Positions 50,830-60,770 of a stretch of 64,000 nt of DNA are shown here, piece after piece; the stretch's first letter is position 1; every line of letters starts with the position of its first letter. The translations under genes and the position numbers were made by a program. The notes beneath the pieces were generated by a model. That model worked only from the letters and a program-made list of their open reading frames with translations. It was not told the DNA's origin and ran no database searches. The stretch is from Tenodera sinensis (Eukaryota; Arthropoda; Insecta; Mantodea; Mantidae). The DNA is taken from NCBI GenBank assembly GCA_030765045.1, contig CM060969.1, positions 43,255,216-43,319,215 on the forward strand. The letters are read 5' to 3'.

Positions 50830-51741
50830 CTTGACAGTTCCTAGTTCTATTCTTCTACAGAAAATAACACCAAATGCTCCTTCAACACTTCAAGAGGTTC
50901 TCACTTTCTTTTGACAGTAGCAGAGTCGGGGGGTGTGTCGCACCCCCTCTGGACTGCGGTAAATCAAACAACCACCCTCGTGCACAGCACAATCACATGT
51001 GTTAACGCACCAACACTTGGGAATCAACTGTCAACCTAAAAGTGGGAGTGGGAGTGGTTCCTGCTTACTAAGTTGAAGTGCAGTCAGAGACGGCTTCGCA
51101 CACACACACACGCACACCGGTTGCACTTGTGATCTACAGGTTTTCAGGAACCAACACCTGTTACAGAATCCATCAGTGTTCTCACCAAATTTATCGGCAT
51201 TTGTTCTTACTAGACGCCTTCTTTGATCTTCAACATGTGACAGCAGTGACCAAATTCTTGAAAAGTAACCACGTGTAACACCAGTTAAAGTTCTTCACCA
51301 GTAACTATGTCACTTGTCACTAAGTTCTTTAAGCAAGCATATTAACTTCCAAAATATCAGTAGTTGGCACAAAGTATTTTTATAACCAGGAAAAAAATTA
51401 ACGTATACTGTTTTAAAAAAAAGGTAGGTCCAAAAGTAGTGGAGGAACCGAGGCGTAATTCCCGGAAAAATGTCCCGAAAAATTTTAATGACAGGTCGTA
51501 AAATCTTACAACAACCTTTATGGTGTAGATTGAAGAAAGGTGTTATTGCAGTCGGAAGCGAGTTGATGACGATAAAGAAGCAGAAAGCTTCACAATCCAC
51601 CTCCTTCTACCACCGTTACCAAGCACGCACTGCATCAAAGTTGCACACTACTCCACAACAAGCACGACGAACGACGACGGCGACGGCGACGACCTAAGGG
51701 CGGCAGTGTTAGCCAGGCCGGCCCGCCAACCGAGGTTTGTT
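50830..51741 (-). promoter_or_regulatory. Ubx: Probable long 5' untranslated leader of Ubx
   Basis: Between the Ubx ATG and the GAGA-rich tract at 51742-51832 lie about 0.9 kb with no convincing coding sequence. The ATG context is GTCAAGATGA. The stretch contains a GC hairpin (50929-50947), CA-rich and GACGRCG-rich patches (51660-51700) and several ATG triplets. Drosophila Ubx has a leader close to 1 kb that supports internal initiation, so a leader of this length is expected by analogy. The transcription start itself is inferred; no TATA box is evident. Confidence 0.5.
50929..50947 (-). other. GC-rich hairpin in the Ubx leader
   Basis: On the minus strand a 7-bp perfect stem GGGGGTG/CACCCCC encloses the 5-nt loop CGACA. 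It lies about 100 nt upstream of the Ubx ATG, so it would be carried in the mRNA leader. It could impede scanning or form part of a structured leader; function is inferred only from position. Confidence 0.5.
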
Positions 51742-51832
51742 AACTTCCGTCTCTATCTCTCTTGCTCTATCTCCTCTAACCCTCTCTCTCTCTCGCTCCA
51801 CTCCCCTCTCTCTGTCCCCCTCTCGCGAGCCA
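51742..51832 (-). promoter_or_regulatory. GAGA-rich tract, probable Ubx core promoter region
   Basis: On the minus strand this stretch is a dense run of GAGAG/AGAGAG motifs, including an uninterrupted block of about 12 alternating GA bases, beside a CG-rich segment (51828-51848) with several CGCG steps. It sits about 0.9-1.0 kb upstream of the Ubx ATG. In Drosophila the Ubx promoter carries multiple GAGA factor (Trl) sites just around the start site and has a leader of comparable length. The match in position and motif makes this the best candidate for the promoter. The exact initiator cannot be assigned. Confidence 0.55.
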
Positions 51833-52239
51833 GTTCGCGCGCGCCACCAGATAACGACAGAGATGGGTGACTAAAGTCTACACTCCACAATTTTCTGTAT
51901 CCCCCACCACTCACTGCAGCCGGACAACTCAGGTAAACATGCACACGCGCTCTCTTAACCCTACTTTTACATTCCCAAACGCAACTTACATCAAAGAATG
52001 CCTGTCACTCCTACAAAACAACATCCACTCCTCTAATTGCCAAAAATGCACATTACTGAACCTAAAACGACCTTATTTTCTGTTATTTTAACCCTACAGC
52101 TTCTCTTCTGTACGAAATCCTAACCTAACATCACATTTAAACCAATAAAAGCACCTATCACTGTCATAATTAACACTTATGTCTATTAAATATAAAATAA
52201 TTAATTTGAGAATTATAATTATAGAAAGAAACAGAAGAA

Positions 52240-52790
52240 AAAGAGAAATAGGGGTGGTAGCACGAGGGAACACGAGGCTGGCATGACGCATGGCAGAAGG
52301 GGTGATGGTGGAGAAGGGGGCGCCAACAAAATGGACCAATCAGAATTGAATTCGTCACGGCTGGAACCTGGGATGGCATTCCCCTCCAGCGGTAGTCGCT
52401 TTGAAATATTCTTCCGCTGCCGTAATATAGTTCCAATCCGCTAATACTACGAGCTGCTACCGTTTTGGGAGAATTTTCATCAAAATCCGAATGCATATTC
52501 CAAGAAAAGGGTCGTTAGTGCGACGTAAGATGAATATTTGAGTAGCTGTCCCTCTCTAGTTGTCCAATGTTCAAAAGAGATGAGATCTCTCCCCACCACT
52601 GTAAAAAACAGAGGGGTATCGTTCGCCCTTTGAAGCTTATTTCAGTTCCCCCTCTGCTGAGGCCAGCCCCCTTCCCCTCCCTGGAGCATGCTGTGGAGAA
52701 AAGTGCGAAACGCTGCATCCAGCGCCAGCTAGGATTGACTGCTGGAACTACCACCGCCAGTTACCACTTCAATAGCTCCGTCAAGGTTGT
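52240..52790. promoter_or_regulatory. Upstream GC-richer block, candidate PRE/enhancer
   Basis: About 0.4-0.9 kb upstream of the GAGA tract. It has ATGGC (GCCAT) in GACGCATGGCAGAAGG and GGGATGGCATTCCC, a CCAAT box (GGACCAATCAG), GAGATGAGATCTCTC and GGGGGCGCCAACAAAATGG. Frames on both strands are open for about 80 codons without a known family. Position and motifs suggest promoter-proximal control of Ubx. Confidence 0.35.
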
Positions 52791-53861
52791 GCTTCTTGTA
52801 AATATAATTTTACGATAAAGAGAAGAATCTATAGTACTTTTGTATTCCCTAATTATCTACAATTGACATTTAACAAATTCAAACACTGTATTGAGAGACC
52901 TTATGATAAATTTCACAATTTACCTTTATTTCCATTTAGTTACTATGTTACTGTATCTCTGTATTTTTGTTTTTCTCTAGAAAGACAAGTTAACTAAGTT
53001 AAACAAGACTAAACGTATGAAGAGTAATAGATGAAAGGGTTGCACAGGAATAACAAGGGACTCCAACAAATGGAAATAAAAACTGTAAGGATAATCTAGT
53101 GTTTATTACTTTTACTATATTAACTTACAACAATGTTCCATAGCCTTGTGTAATGTTAACTTATGCCTTACTAACAATATCTTCAAATAAAAAGCCTCAA
53201 GCTATTTTTTCATTTTTCGTTTACTCTAGTTTACTCTTTTAATAGTTCCAACAGCAAAATTAATTGAAAGTTCTCATATTTGATATAGTACATAAAGAAC
53301 AAGTGTTGTGACATTTTTCGTAATTTTTAAAAGTAACAATTTCATATCTTTTTAAGAAACTGCACATATTTTAAACCGTATGTTACGTCTGCTTTTTGCA
53401 GAAATGTTTTTGTTATATTACTGGAGATTAGAATGAATATGGGTTTTAAATGACGAAAAGGAAAGGAAACGTAAAAGACGATTTTCAACTTTTTTTCTGA
53501 ACTTTTTCAGTTTTTACTTCACTTTAACTCTGTTTAGGGGATTTCCTAAGCATTATATACCAGTTGCTGTACTAAATGCATATAAAATAATTATGTAATG
53601 ATAGCACTAAAAATTAACAAAAATAGGCTAAATTTTAAAAACACTATCAAACTGCTACATCTGAATAATCGCTGGAATGTATAAACTAATATCCTTTATT
53701 CTTCCTGCAGATGAAACACGATGTTCTCTGCATGAGTTTGTCAGAATTGTTTCAAGTTAAACATTCTTTCATCGACTATCCCATTTTCTGTTTATTTTCG
53801 TTACTCGTTTTTCCCCTAAGGAAAGAAGTACTGCGTTGACCTTTGTTTATTTTTGCACCGT

Positions 53862-53879
53862 GCCATCTTGCTGACTCAG
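53862..53879 (+). promoter_or_regulatory. YY1/Pho-like site abutting a Maf/AP-1 site
   Basis: GCCATCTTG, close to the vertebrate YY1 consensus, is followed immediately by CTGACTCAGTAGCA, which contains TGACTCA within a near-palindromic Maf-type word. Both sit in an otherwise AT-rich stretch (52800-55300). Confidence 0.25.
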
Positions 53880-55476
53880 TAGCAAAGGTTGCAGAATGAT
53901 TATATAAGTGTATATCCATTACTTCCTGATAGTTGACAATAAACTTACGTTATAAATAGACTTATTAAATTTGAAACACCGATATATTTGAATCTTCGAT
54001 TCGTAAGAACCCTGCGTGAAAGAGGTTATTTTAAGAATGGAATGACCTTTTACTTACTATCACAAAAGTTAGGTTTAAGTAGTTTGTAAGTTATTTATCA
54101 GAATGAATATTAAATGTGAAGTATAAAAAACAATAACAGACCACAAAAGGTTTTGAAAATCACTCTTTAACGTGTAAATATGTTTATAACACACGTTTAA
54201 AGCATGGTGAAATAAAGGACACCCTATACATTTAAGCATTCATTTTTTATCCGTAATTTCACAAAGGAGATATGAAGTAATTATTTATTTTACATTCTTG
54301 TGCCCGTTTTTCTCACATTAATAAAAATTATATTGTTCATGAATAGGAAATATAAAAGTAATAACATTTTTCAGTTTAAATGGTACAAAAATCATTCGAT
54401 GATATGTGGGCTGGTAGTTTAACGTTACAAAAATGGAAACCGTACATTAAACGTTTTCCTGGGAATATTATTGCCATTAATATCATGTATTTATTGACTT
54501 ACTACATCCTAAATACAATAATTAATATTTACCATACATTTTCAAGTATATGATTACATTGAAGCATTCTGTATGTCACCTACTAAATAGCTTCTAATTA
54601 AAAAAGGCTTAAAATATATCGATATTTTGTTGTCTGCAAGTTTTCTCCAGTGACAACCAGCAAAAGCGTAGACACAAACTACATCCAAGGGATGCAAAAC
54701 ATGGGTGGAGGTTAACCGGCCACTAATACTTGAAAGGAAGTTTATACGTAATTTTACAAGTAGGTATAACAACTAAATGTTTTAATGGATAGTTCTTTAA
54801 ATACTGCTAGAAAAAAGTCCTATTTAGTTTTAGTAAATAGGCAGGTACACTGTAATCCAAAAAAATTAGTATACTTAATATAAAATCAATAATGCATTGA
54901 TATTACCTATTGATGAAATACCCTGAAACAAAAATCAGCTGTCACATTTATACAAAAATAAAAATATCAAAATTAAAATACTTATTTTCACCTGTGCAGC
55001 TTTAGATAGCGATTTCTGTATTGCTGTATTTTATGATACCTACAGGCATCTACACTAAACGAAGTCAGAATGTTTTTGTTGTTTTTGTATTTGATAAAGC
55101 TCGAGGAAATATATGTAAATTTCATCAAAATTACTGCTTCATATGTTCGACACGGAGGAAAATTTTCTAAGCATGTTAAATATTCTATTAGTTTATTTTT
55201 ATATTATAAGAAACTCTTCACTTTTAAATATCGTATTATGGACAAACAATACTTTTAAAATTTCGTGTTTGACCAGTAGGTGGAATAGGTATAAGAGCAT
55301 TTTCTCCACGTACCTATAGTGCTAAATAAATTAGTTTTTTGACTTCATATTTATTTATTTTAAACATTTCCAATTTTCCTCCAATTTTCACATTTTCTAC
55401 CGCGTGCCTAGTAGAGAAAGCACTGGATTCCACCCTCGATTGGGTGCTGAAGACCAAACAGTGCTCTAAAATTTGG

Positions 55477-55477
<1 letters not shown>

Positions 55478-55507
<30 letters not shown>

Positions 55508-55520
55508 ACAACATCAACAA
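55478..55520 (+). repeat. (ATC)n microsatellite
   Basis: Nine ATC units followed by two imperfect ACAACATCA repeats. Upstream, CTCGATTGGGTGCTGAAGAC may be the 3' end of an unidentified retroposon for which the ATC run would be the tail. Confidence 0.85.
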
Positions 55521-55599
55521 CATCGTTACGATTAAACCGGATAGGTATACATTTTTCTAGGTACGCAGAATTCAATTATTAAAAGCATTCATAGAAACA

Positions 55600-55890
55600 T
55601 ATCAGTGCGCGTTGGGATGTGTTTAACCATAATTTCAGGATGAAAAGTTGGATAAGTAAACACCAAACTTGATATTTAAGTTCCTTATCTTCCAAAGATG
55701 CCATACCAAGATTCCAAAGGAAATCCTTTCATGTGCTACGCCGCTTCAAATAGAAAAATTTTGGAAAATGTATTTTTCCTAAAAGTAACTGTAATGATTT
55801 GTTTAATATGCCGCGTTTTTAAGACACTTGTGTGACAAAATATATACCTATCTTGAATTTTCTGGAAATAACCGGTAAGATCCATCTCAT
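55600..55890 (+). repeat. R1 element, left-central fragment
   Basis: GCGCGTTGGGATGTGTTTAA, AACACCAAACTTGATATTTA, CTTCCAAAGATGCCATACCA, AAAGTAACTGTAATGATTTG and CTTGAATTTTCTGGAAATAA follow R1 order, then the copy stops. First R1 copy upstream of Ubx. Confidence 0.6.
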
Positions 55891-55997
55891 TCGAGTGTCG
55901 ACTTACAACCTCCTAAGTATTCTAAGTCCCGGGTTTCATAGTTAACCATCATCAGGCAATATTAATTATCAAATTATTTGGGGAGTTAAACATCGCA

Positions 55998-56245
55998 ATC
56001 AATGTGAGGATTTTCTCCCGTTGGTAGACCTGGTTCGGGGTGCACTCAGCCTTGTTAGGTCTCGGAGTGTCCAATTAAGCTTGCTTGATTGAGAAGTGGC
56101 AGCCCCTGGTGTCGAACCTCTAGGGACTCAAGGGACCATGTTCCACCTCCAGTGCTGCACCACAATCATGACGTCTTGGCTGGGCAGAGGTGATGGTCGC
56201 AGCGGCCGGGCGGTAGGCCTCGACTCGGAAATGACTATCGAGGTT
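55998..56245 (+). repeat. tRNA-derived SINE, family A, headless
   Basis: Begins with GTGAGGATTTTCTCCCGTTG and GGGGTGCACTCAGCCTTG, then GACGTCTTGGCTGGGCAGAG and the family end GTCGCAGCGGCCGGGCGGTA. The tRNA head is missing. A separate box B-like CCTGGTTCAAATTCCG lies at about 56309-56324. Confidence 0.75.
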
Positions 56246-57050
56246 GGTTGGTTAGTTAATGTAGTGGAATTCACTTGTTTAAAGCAACGGATGGAAAGCC
56301 GAAGAACCTGGTTCAAATTCCGTCTATAACATTACATTTTGTAGTCTGATTTTACCTTTTCAACTTTACCCTCCAGCACACTTATATTGAATAACAATCA
56401 TTATCGCAGAGTATTTACTCACAAATATTGAGTGTTCAATAACTAGTGCTTTATTTCTGATAAAATATTTCACGTAGACCTTTTAAATAGCGTGAATTCA
56501 GTAAAATAATTAACTTTTAGACAAAGGAATCATTTAAATCTACGTTTAATGAATGAGAACGTGGATACAAGTGTAAGGTAGATAGGTATATAACAAAAAT
56601 GGTCTAGTATCCAAATTAAAGGAAAGAAAATTCAAAATTGTAATGTGCACAACGAACGAATATTACAGTTAATAGATATGTTCCGGCGTTTTTCAAAACG
56701 TTTAATTTTATTATTTTTTATAGAATTCCATTACTTTTCCTACCTTTTCCTGTCTTGTATTTAGGAAATTGTTTTGTGTGATTTAATAAGAGAAAATTGT
56801 TACAATAGGCAGATCATACCTGTTAAAAGTGGAGTTTGATCAAACGGAGGAAAAAAGTGCCAAAATCAGGAGTTATCAACGATTTTATTGCTCTTATCTC
56901 ATTAACACCATAGATTGCATATTGAATAATTTTCTAACCACAACATGAACATTTAAAAAAGTGGTGTAATTATTATTTATTAATGCCAGCAAACTTACTG
57001 TTGGTATTTTTAAACACACAAGCCGTGTGTACGTAATGTTTGAAAGAAAA

Positions 57051-57231
57051 ATTGGAACTGAAAAATTCAATGCCACAGCTGGGATTTGAACTACAGAATC
57101 GGGAGAGATTAAAATTGGTTGGAGAATTCTGGTAGGTTGCCACAGCAGCTTAGTGATTAGAGCACACGCCTGGTAAGCGGAGGGTCTGTGGTTCAAATCC
57201 AAGCTGTGGCATTGAATTTTTCAGTTCCAAT
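57051..57231. repeat. Inverted repeat with 47-bp arms around a tRNA-like sequence
   Basis: Arm 57051-57097 and arm 57185-57231 are reverse complements with about two mismatches (ATTGGAACTGAAAAATTCAA, then TGCCACAGCT). Each arm is the 3' end of a tRNA-like unit plus its flank. Two related retroposons inserted head to head, or one folded back, would explain it. Confidence 0.85.
57139..57211 (+). repeat. tRNA-Thr(GGU)-like SINE head or tRNA pseudogene
   Basis: The 73-base unit has canonical tRNA spacing: a perfect 7-bp acceptor stem GCCACAG/CTGTGGC, D stem GCTT/GAGC, loop CTGGTAA with anticodon GGT (threonine), and T loop TTCAAAT, with discriminator A. It lacks the G18-G19 pair in the D loop, the anticodon stem has only three pairs, and the T stem has a mismatch. 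GGU is not the usual eukaryotic tRNA-Thr anticodon. The flanking sequence repeats in inverted form next to it, so a retroposon is more likely than a working tRNA. Confidence 0.6.
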
Positions 57232-57589
57232 TCTACCTCTCATACAAAGTGGTGTCATTTGTAAATTGTAAATGCAATAAAACGAAAACCTGTATGTCTT
57301 TTTTCGTCACTTAATCCCAAGCGAGTTATCGTAAGCTATCTATGTATGGTGATAGACTAAATAACAAATGAATGATCAACAAAAAACAAAAGAAAGAAAA
57401 ACAAAATATCAGAAACATTAGACACCCCGCTATCGGAAGTATCTGGTCAGTAATAACAGGGGTTACTAGAATCTCCACCAGAGACCATAACTCTTTTGTT
57501 TCTTTCCTTGATTCTATGACCGTTGGTAGGATACGTGTAATTGACATAATATATCGATGCATGAATGTCGATTACTCGCACATAAATGT

Positions 57590-58440
57590 CTTGCACCCCA
57601 TCGTTATAATATCACTTTAAGTGCGCAGTATACCAGGTTTTATAGCAGTAGTAAAACGAGGGAGAGAGATAGAGAAAAACGTTTAAAAAGCCGTAAATCA
57701 AACAGAGCTGTAACAACACCGAGACTAAGAAAAAGAAAGACAATCTTCTTCGGGTCCATTCTTTTGAAATCAGGTGCTAAAAGTTTGCTTTGGTTAGAGG
57801 TTATAAACGTTGTTTTTATCGCTCATTTTCATTCCCTTCCTCCGCTCAGGGCTTTTTATAGGCGTAATATCAGTCAGTCAGTCGGTGACTTTAAAAACCG
57901 CCAATAAAACGGTGCTTTAAAAGTAGTAAACAGTAGCTCAAAGAAGCAGACAAGCGTTTTCTTCAGGGAGACAAGGATAGCGTTATGTAAGTATGGCTTT
58001 AAAAGAGATTTCAGTAGCAATGACGATAATGTGCTAAATGTTTGTTATGCGCTCGTATAAAACGGTTTGAGTGGTTCGTGGTAGTAAATGTCAGTCAAAA
58101 TGACGACAGTGGAGTGGATGATGACTTTGAGGGAAAGAGAGAGTATGCGTGTGTGTTTATAAAGGCCATGATGTAGCTATCAGGTGACTGTATGAGAGGA
58201 AGGGAGAGCAGGGGATGGGGGATTGTAAAGTTGGGTTTTAGTGCCACTTGAGCAGAATCGTAAAAGTCAAGAGAAAAACGGACCCCGGTCGTTTGCCTGC
58301 TGTTGCATCCAGAGGGACCGTTCGGCGCCCTAACCCGTAACATAAACACACAACCTAACCCAGATTTTGATGGGCCCACCGGCACGCGACACTCTACCCT
58401 CACAATCAGCAATCCAATTAGAAATTTCATGCCACCAAAG
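57590..58440. other. Complex unique block upstream of Ubx
   Basis: About 850 bases between repeats. It contains GTTTATAAAGGCCATGATG (GCCAT core beside TTTAT), CCGCCAATAAAACGG (posterior-Hox/Caudal-like), CAGTCAGTCAGTCGG and GGAAAGAGAGAGTATG (GAGA). A 136-codon minus frame (58095-58505) and overlapping plus frames have no recognisable domain. Position 6-7 kb upstream of the promoter invites comparison with bxd control elements; inference only. Confidence 0.3.
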
Positions 58441-58524
58441 GAATGCTTGGTCTCTGTCCCGTATTTATCAATGAAATCAACATACCCTAGAAAACATGGT
58501 TTCAATTTATCTCTGGATAAATTA

Positions 58525-59137
58525 TATTTACTTTCTCTACTACGTATTCACAGGAAATATTTGTTTTGAGGCCCCCTTAATAAAAAAAGGAATTTTTAGA
58601 AGGCCCGCGCGTGCGTCTGTGTATGTGTGTCTATGTGCCTGTGAACAGTGTAACTCAAAAAGTCAGTTAAAAACCAAATTTGGTATTTAAGTTTAATATC
58701 TTTTAAGGAGCGACACGAAGATTTTGAAGCAAGTACCTCCACCATAAACTACTATATACATGAAACATTTTTCGAAAATGGCTCCGACGCTTTTGATTAA
58801 AATGCCAAATAAAATGCATATTTTGAATTTTCTGGCTACAGACCACACAGTCCTGTTTGCATAACTGGTAAACCGTAAGAGTTAGACCAAATCTTACGCT
58901 AAAAAATGTATATCTTACTAAAACACACAATTTATGTCCAAATAAATTTTTTGTAGAGTGAACCATTTCGGAGATATTCCTTGTTATTTGTGTGAGCTTT
59001 GAAAAACTTAAAACTTTCGTCAATAACTTAATTTTTTATATCTGAGTCGTGCAAAGAGAACGGAACCTCAAAGCTTTAAAAGATTTGACTATATTCCCAT
59101 ATTCCTCTTGCACCTACAAGGGAATAAGCAATAATAT
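58525..59137 (+). repeat. R1 element, truncated at the right
   Basis: Left-end TTTACTTTCTCTACTACGTA, then GTTTTGAGGCCCCCTTAATA, GTGTATGTGTGTCTATGTGC, AACCAAATTTGGTATTTAAG, CTAAAACACACAATTTATGT, GTGAACCATTTCGGAGATAT and CTTGCACCTACAAGGGAATA. It stops at about 59137, with the final 150 bases missing and other sequence joined on. Confidence 0.85.
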
Positions 59138-59440
59138 CGTCAGAGACAATTTTGTTAATCGGAGTTGATTGTATTGTTGGAACAACTTTTAGTGAGTGTA
59201 TCGTCGGAGTTGTTTGTGTGAACAGTGGAACAGTATTAGTGGTTTGTGTCAAGGTTACAGCAAGACAGAGCACCCGTGATAGTTGTAGACAGTGTTGACG
59301 ACAAAAGCAGAACTGTGTTTTTGTGCTTCAGCTTTAGAAGACAAATAAAGTGACACAAAAAGTAACAAGACTTGTCATTTCTCAGAATAGGCAGTAGCTA
59401 CACCTATAGGTATACATTGAATTTCAGGAATTATACTCAC
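59138..59440. other. Unassigned sequence joined to a truncated R1 copy
   Basis: About 300 bases that belong to no family recognised here. They include GTTGTTTGTGTGAACAGTGG and, at the end, GACAAATAAAGTGACAC with an AATAAA signal on the plus strand. It could be a fragment of a terminal repeat or a 3' end of an unknown element. Confidence 0.25.
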
Positions 59441-59824
59441 AGTTCAAAATAGTATTTTAAGTTGACACTCAGAGACTGTCTTCTGCACGACCTTTCGGGT
59501 ATAAAGCGCCCTAGGTGGAGATATCTGCACTTGTAAAGATTTGTGTCCAGTTCTTTGTTCCTTAGAAGCGACTGCCTAACAAACACATGGAATTCTTTGG
59601 GATGCTTGACTTGCGCCGTCATTATAGATTCCTTCCGAAAATTGTACCCTTCTATAATCACGATAAATCGGAGTCTCCGCCTCCGATCTCCTTGTAGTGT
59701 AAATAAGAAAATTACAGGTTTCAGAACAAAAAGTTTGTAGTTCCCATCAAATTTTGGACGCCTTACCTGGTAGTTGAAATTCACAGATTTTATAACTGAT
59801 CCACTGAATTTCAAATCGTATTTT
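59441..59824 (-). other. Coding-like segment with splice-like borders, unknown product
   Basis: On the minus strand one frame stays open from about 59824 to 59437 without an ATG. The main part, 59690-59441 (250 nt), reads RRRRLRFIVIIEGYNF, then KHPKEFHVFVRQSLLRNKE, and KCRYLHLGRFIPERS: charged, non-repetitive and with coding-like third-base choice. It is preceded by a pyrimidine-rich ACACTACAAG acceptor and followed by a consensus donor ACT|GTGAGTAT. A second consensus donor CAACTACCAG|GTAAGG at 59767/59766 would define a 76-nt intron, but removing it breaks the frame, so that model is doubtful. I do not recognise the protein. It may be an exon of an unidentified gene upstream of Ubx, or a decayed mobile-element protein. 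It lies between two R1 copies in opposite orientation. Confidence 0.25.
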
Positions 59825-59847
59825 CTTAGAGAAGCCCAACAAGTTAT

Positions 59848-60559
59848 TTAAAAATCCGATTTGTTGCAATCACATGACTTTCTCTACTCTTGTACTAAGC
59901 ATTCTTACAAACTCTTATTCCTGTATCTTCTTCGTGTTAGTTAAGATAAACATTTGTACAAATTATATTATTGCTTATTTCCTTGTAGGTGCAAGGGATA
60001 ATTAGAATACAGTTGGCTTTGTGCGATAGTCAAATCTTTTACAGCTTTAAGATCCTGTTCTCTTTGCACGCTTAACATATAAAAAAATGAACAAGGATGT
60101 TGCATTTCACGAAAGCTTTAAGTTTTCCGAAACTGACATAAATAACAAGGAATATATCCGAAATGGTTCACTCTACAAAAAACAGTATTTATACAAACTG
60201 CGTGTTTTAGCAAGATCTAGGTTTTTTGTATAGTAAGATTTGGTGTATCTCTTACGATTTACCAGTTTACAAAACTCATCCAGAGTAAATAGGACTACAT
60301 AGGCTATAGTCAAAATATTCAAAATATATATTTCGTTTGTCATAAAAATATCTCAAACATATTTCATTTTAATCAAAATCGTTGGAGCCATTTTCGAAAA
60401 AAAATTCCATGTCAAGGTTAGTTTAGGGTGGAGGAATTTTCTTCGAAATTTTCGTATCGCATCCTTGAAAGATATTAAACTTAAGCACCAACTTTGAATT
60501 TTAACCGACTTTTCGTTTTTGAGTTATGCTGTCCACAGATTGAGTGATACACAGACTAA

Positions 60560-60634
<75 letters not shown>

Positions 60635-60770
60635 CCTTTTTCTAAATATGCTTTTTTTTGGATTCAGAGTCCTCAAAACATGTATTTCTGGTGAAATCTC
60701 GTCATCGAATTTCCGGGTGGAATACAATACTTCCTCTACTTTACTATACGTAGTAGAGAAAGTAAAAATG
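59848..60770 (-). repeat. R1 dispersed element, near full length
   Basis: Right end at the left side (CCGATTTGTTGCAATCACAT, ACTTTCTCTACTCTTGTAC) through CCTTGTAGGTGCAAGGGATA, GAAATGGTTCACTCTAC, CGTATCGCATCCTTGAAAGA, a CA array and GGTGAAATCTCGTCATCG. It ends with the cleanest left-end hairpin in the window: TACTTCCTCTACT (60728-60740), an 11-base spacer, AGTAGAGAAAGTA (60752-60764). Confidence 0.9.
60560..60632 (+). repeat. (CA)n microsatellite inside R1
   Basis: About 36 CA units at the same internal position as the arrays at 36604 and 38893. Confidence 0.97.

Noticed and set aside
51310..51600. 96-codon frame in the Ubx leader as an upstream ORF
   Set aside because: The frame begins with GTG and has no ATG near its start, so it is not a credible uORF.
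57139..57211. Functional tRNA-Thr(GGU) gene
   Set aside because: Lacks the D-loop GG, has a poor anticodon stem and sits in a repeated flank; a SINE head or pseudogene is more likely.
58095..58505. 136-codon minus-strand frame
   Set aside because: No family resemblance and overlapping plus-strand frames are also open; kept only as part of an unassigned unique block.
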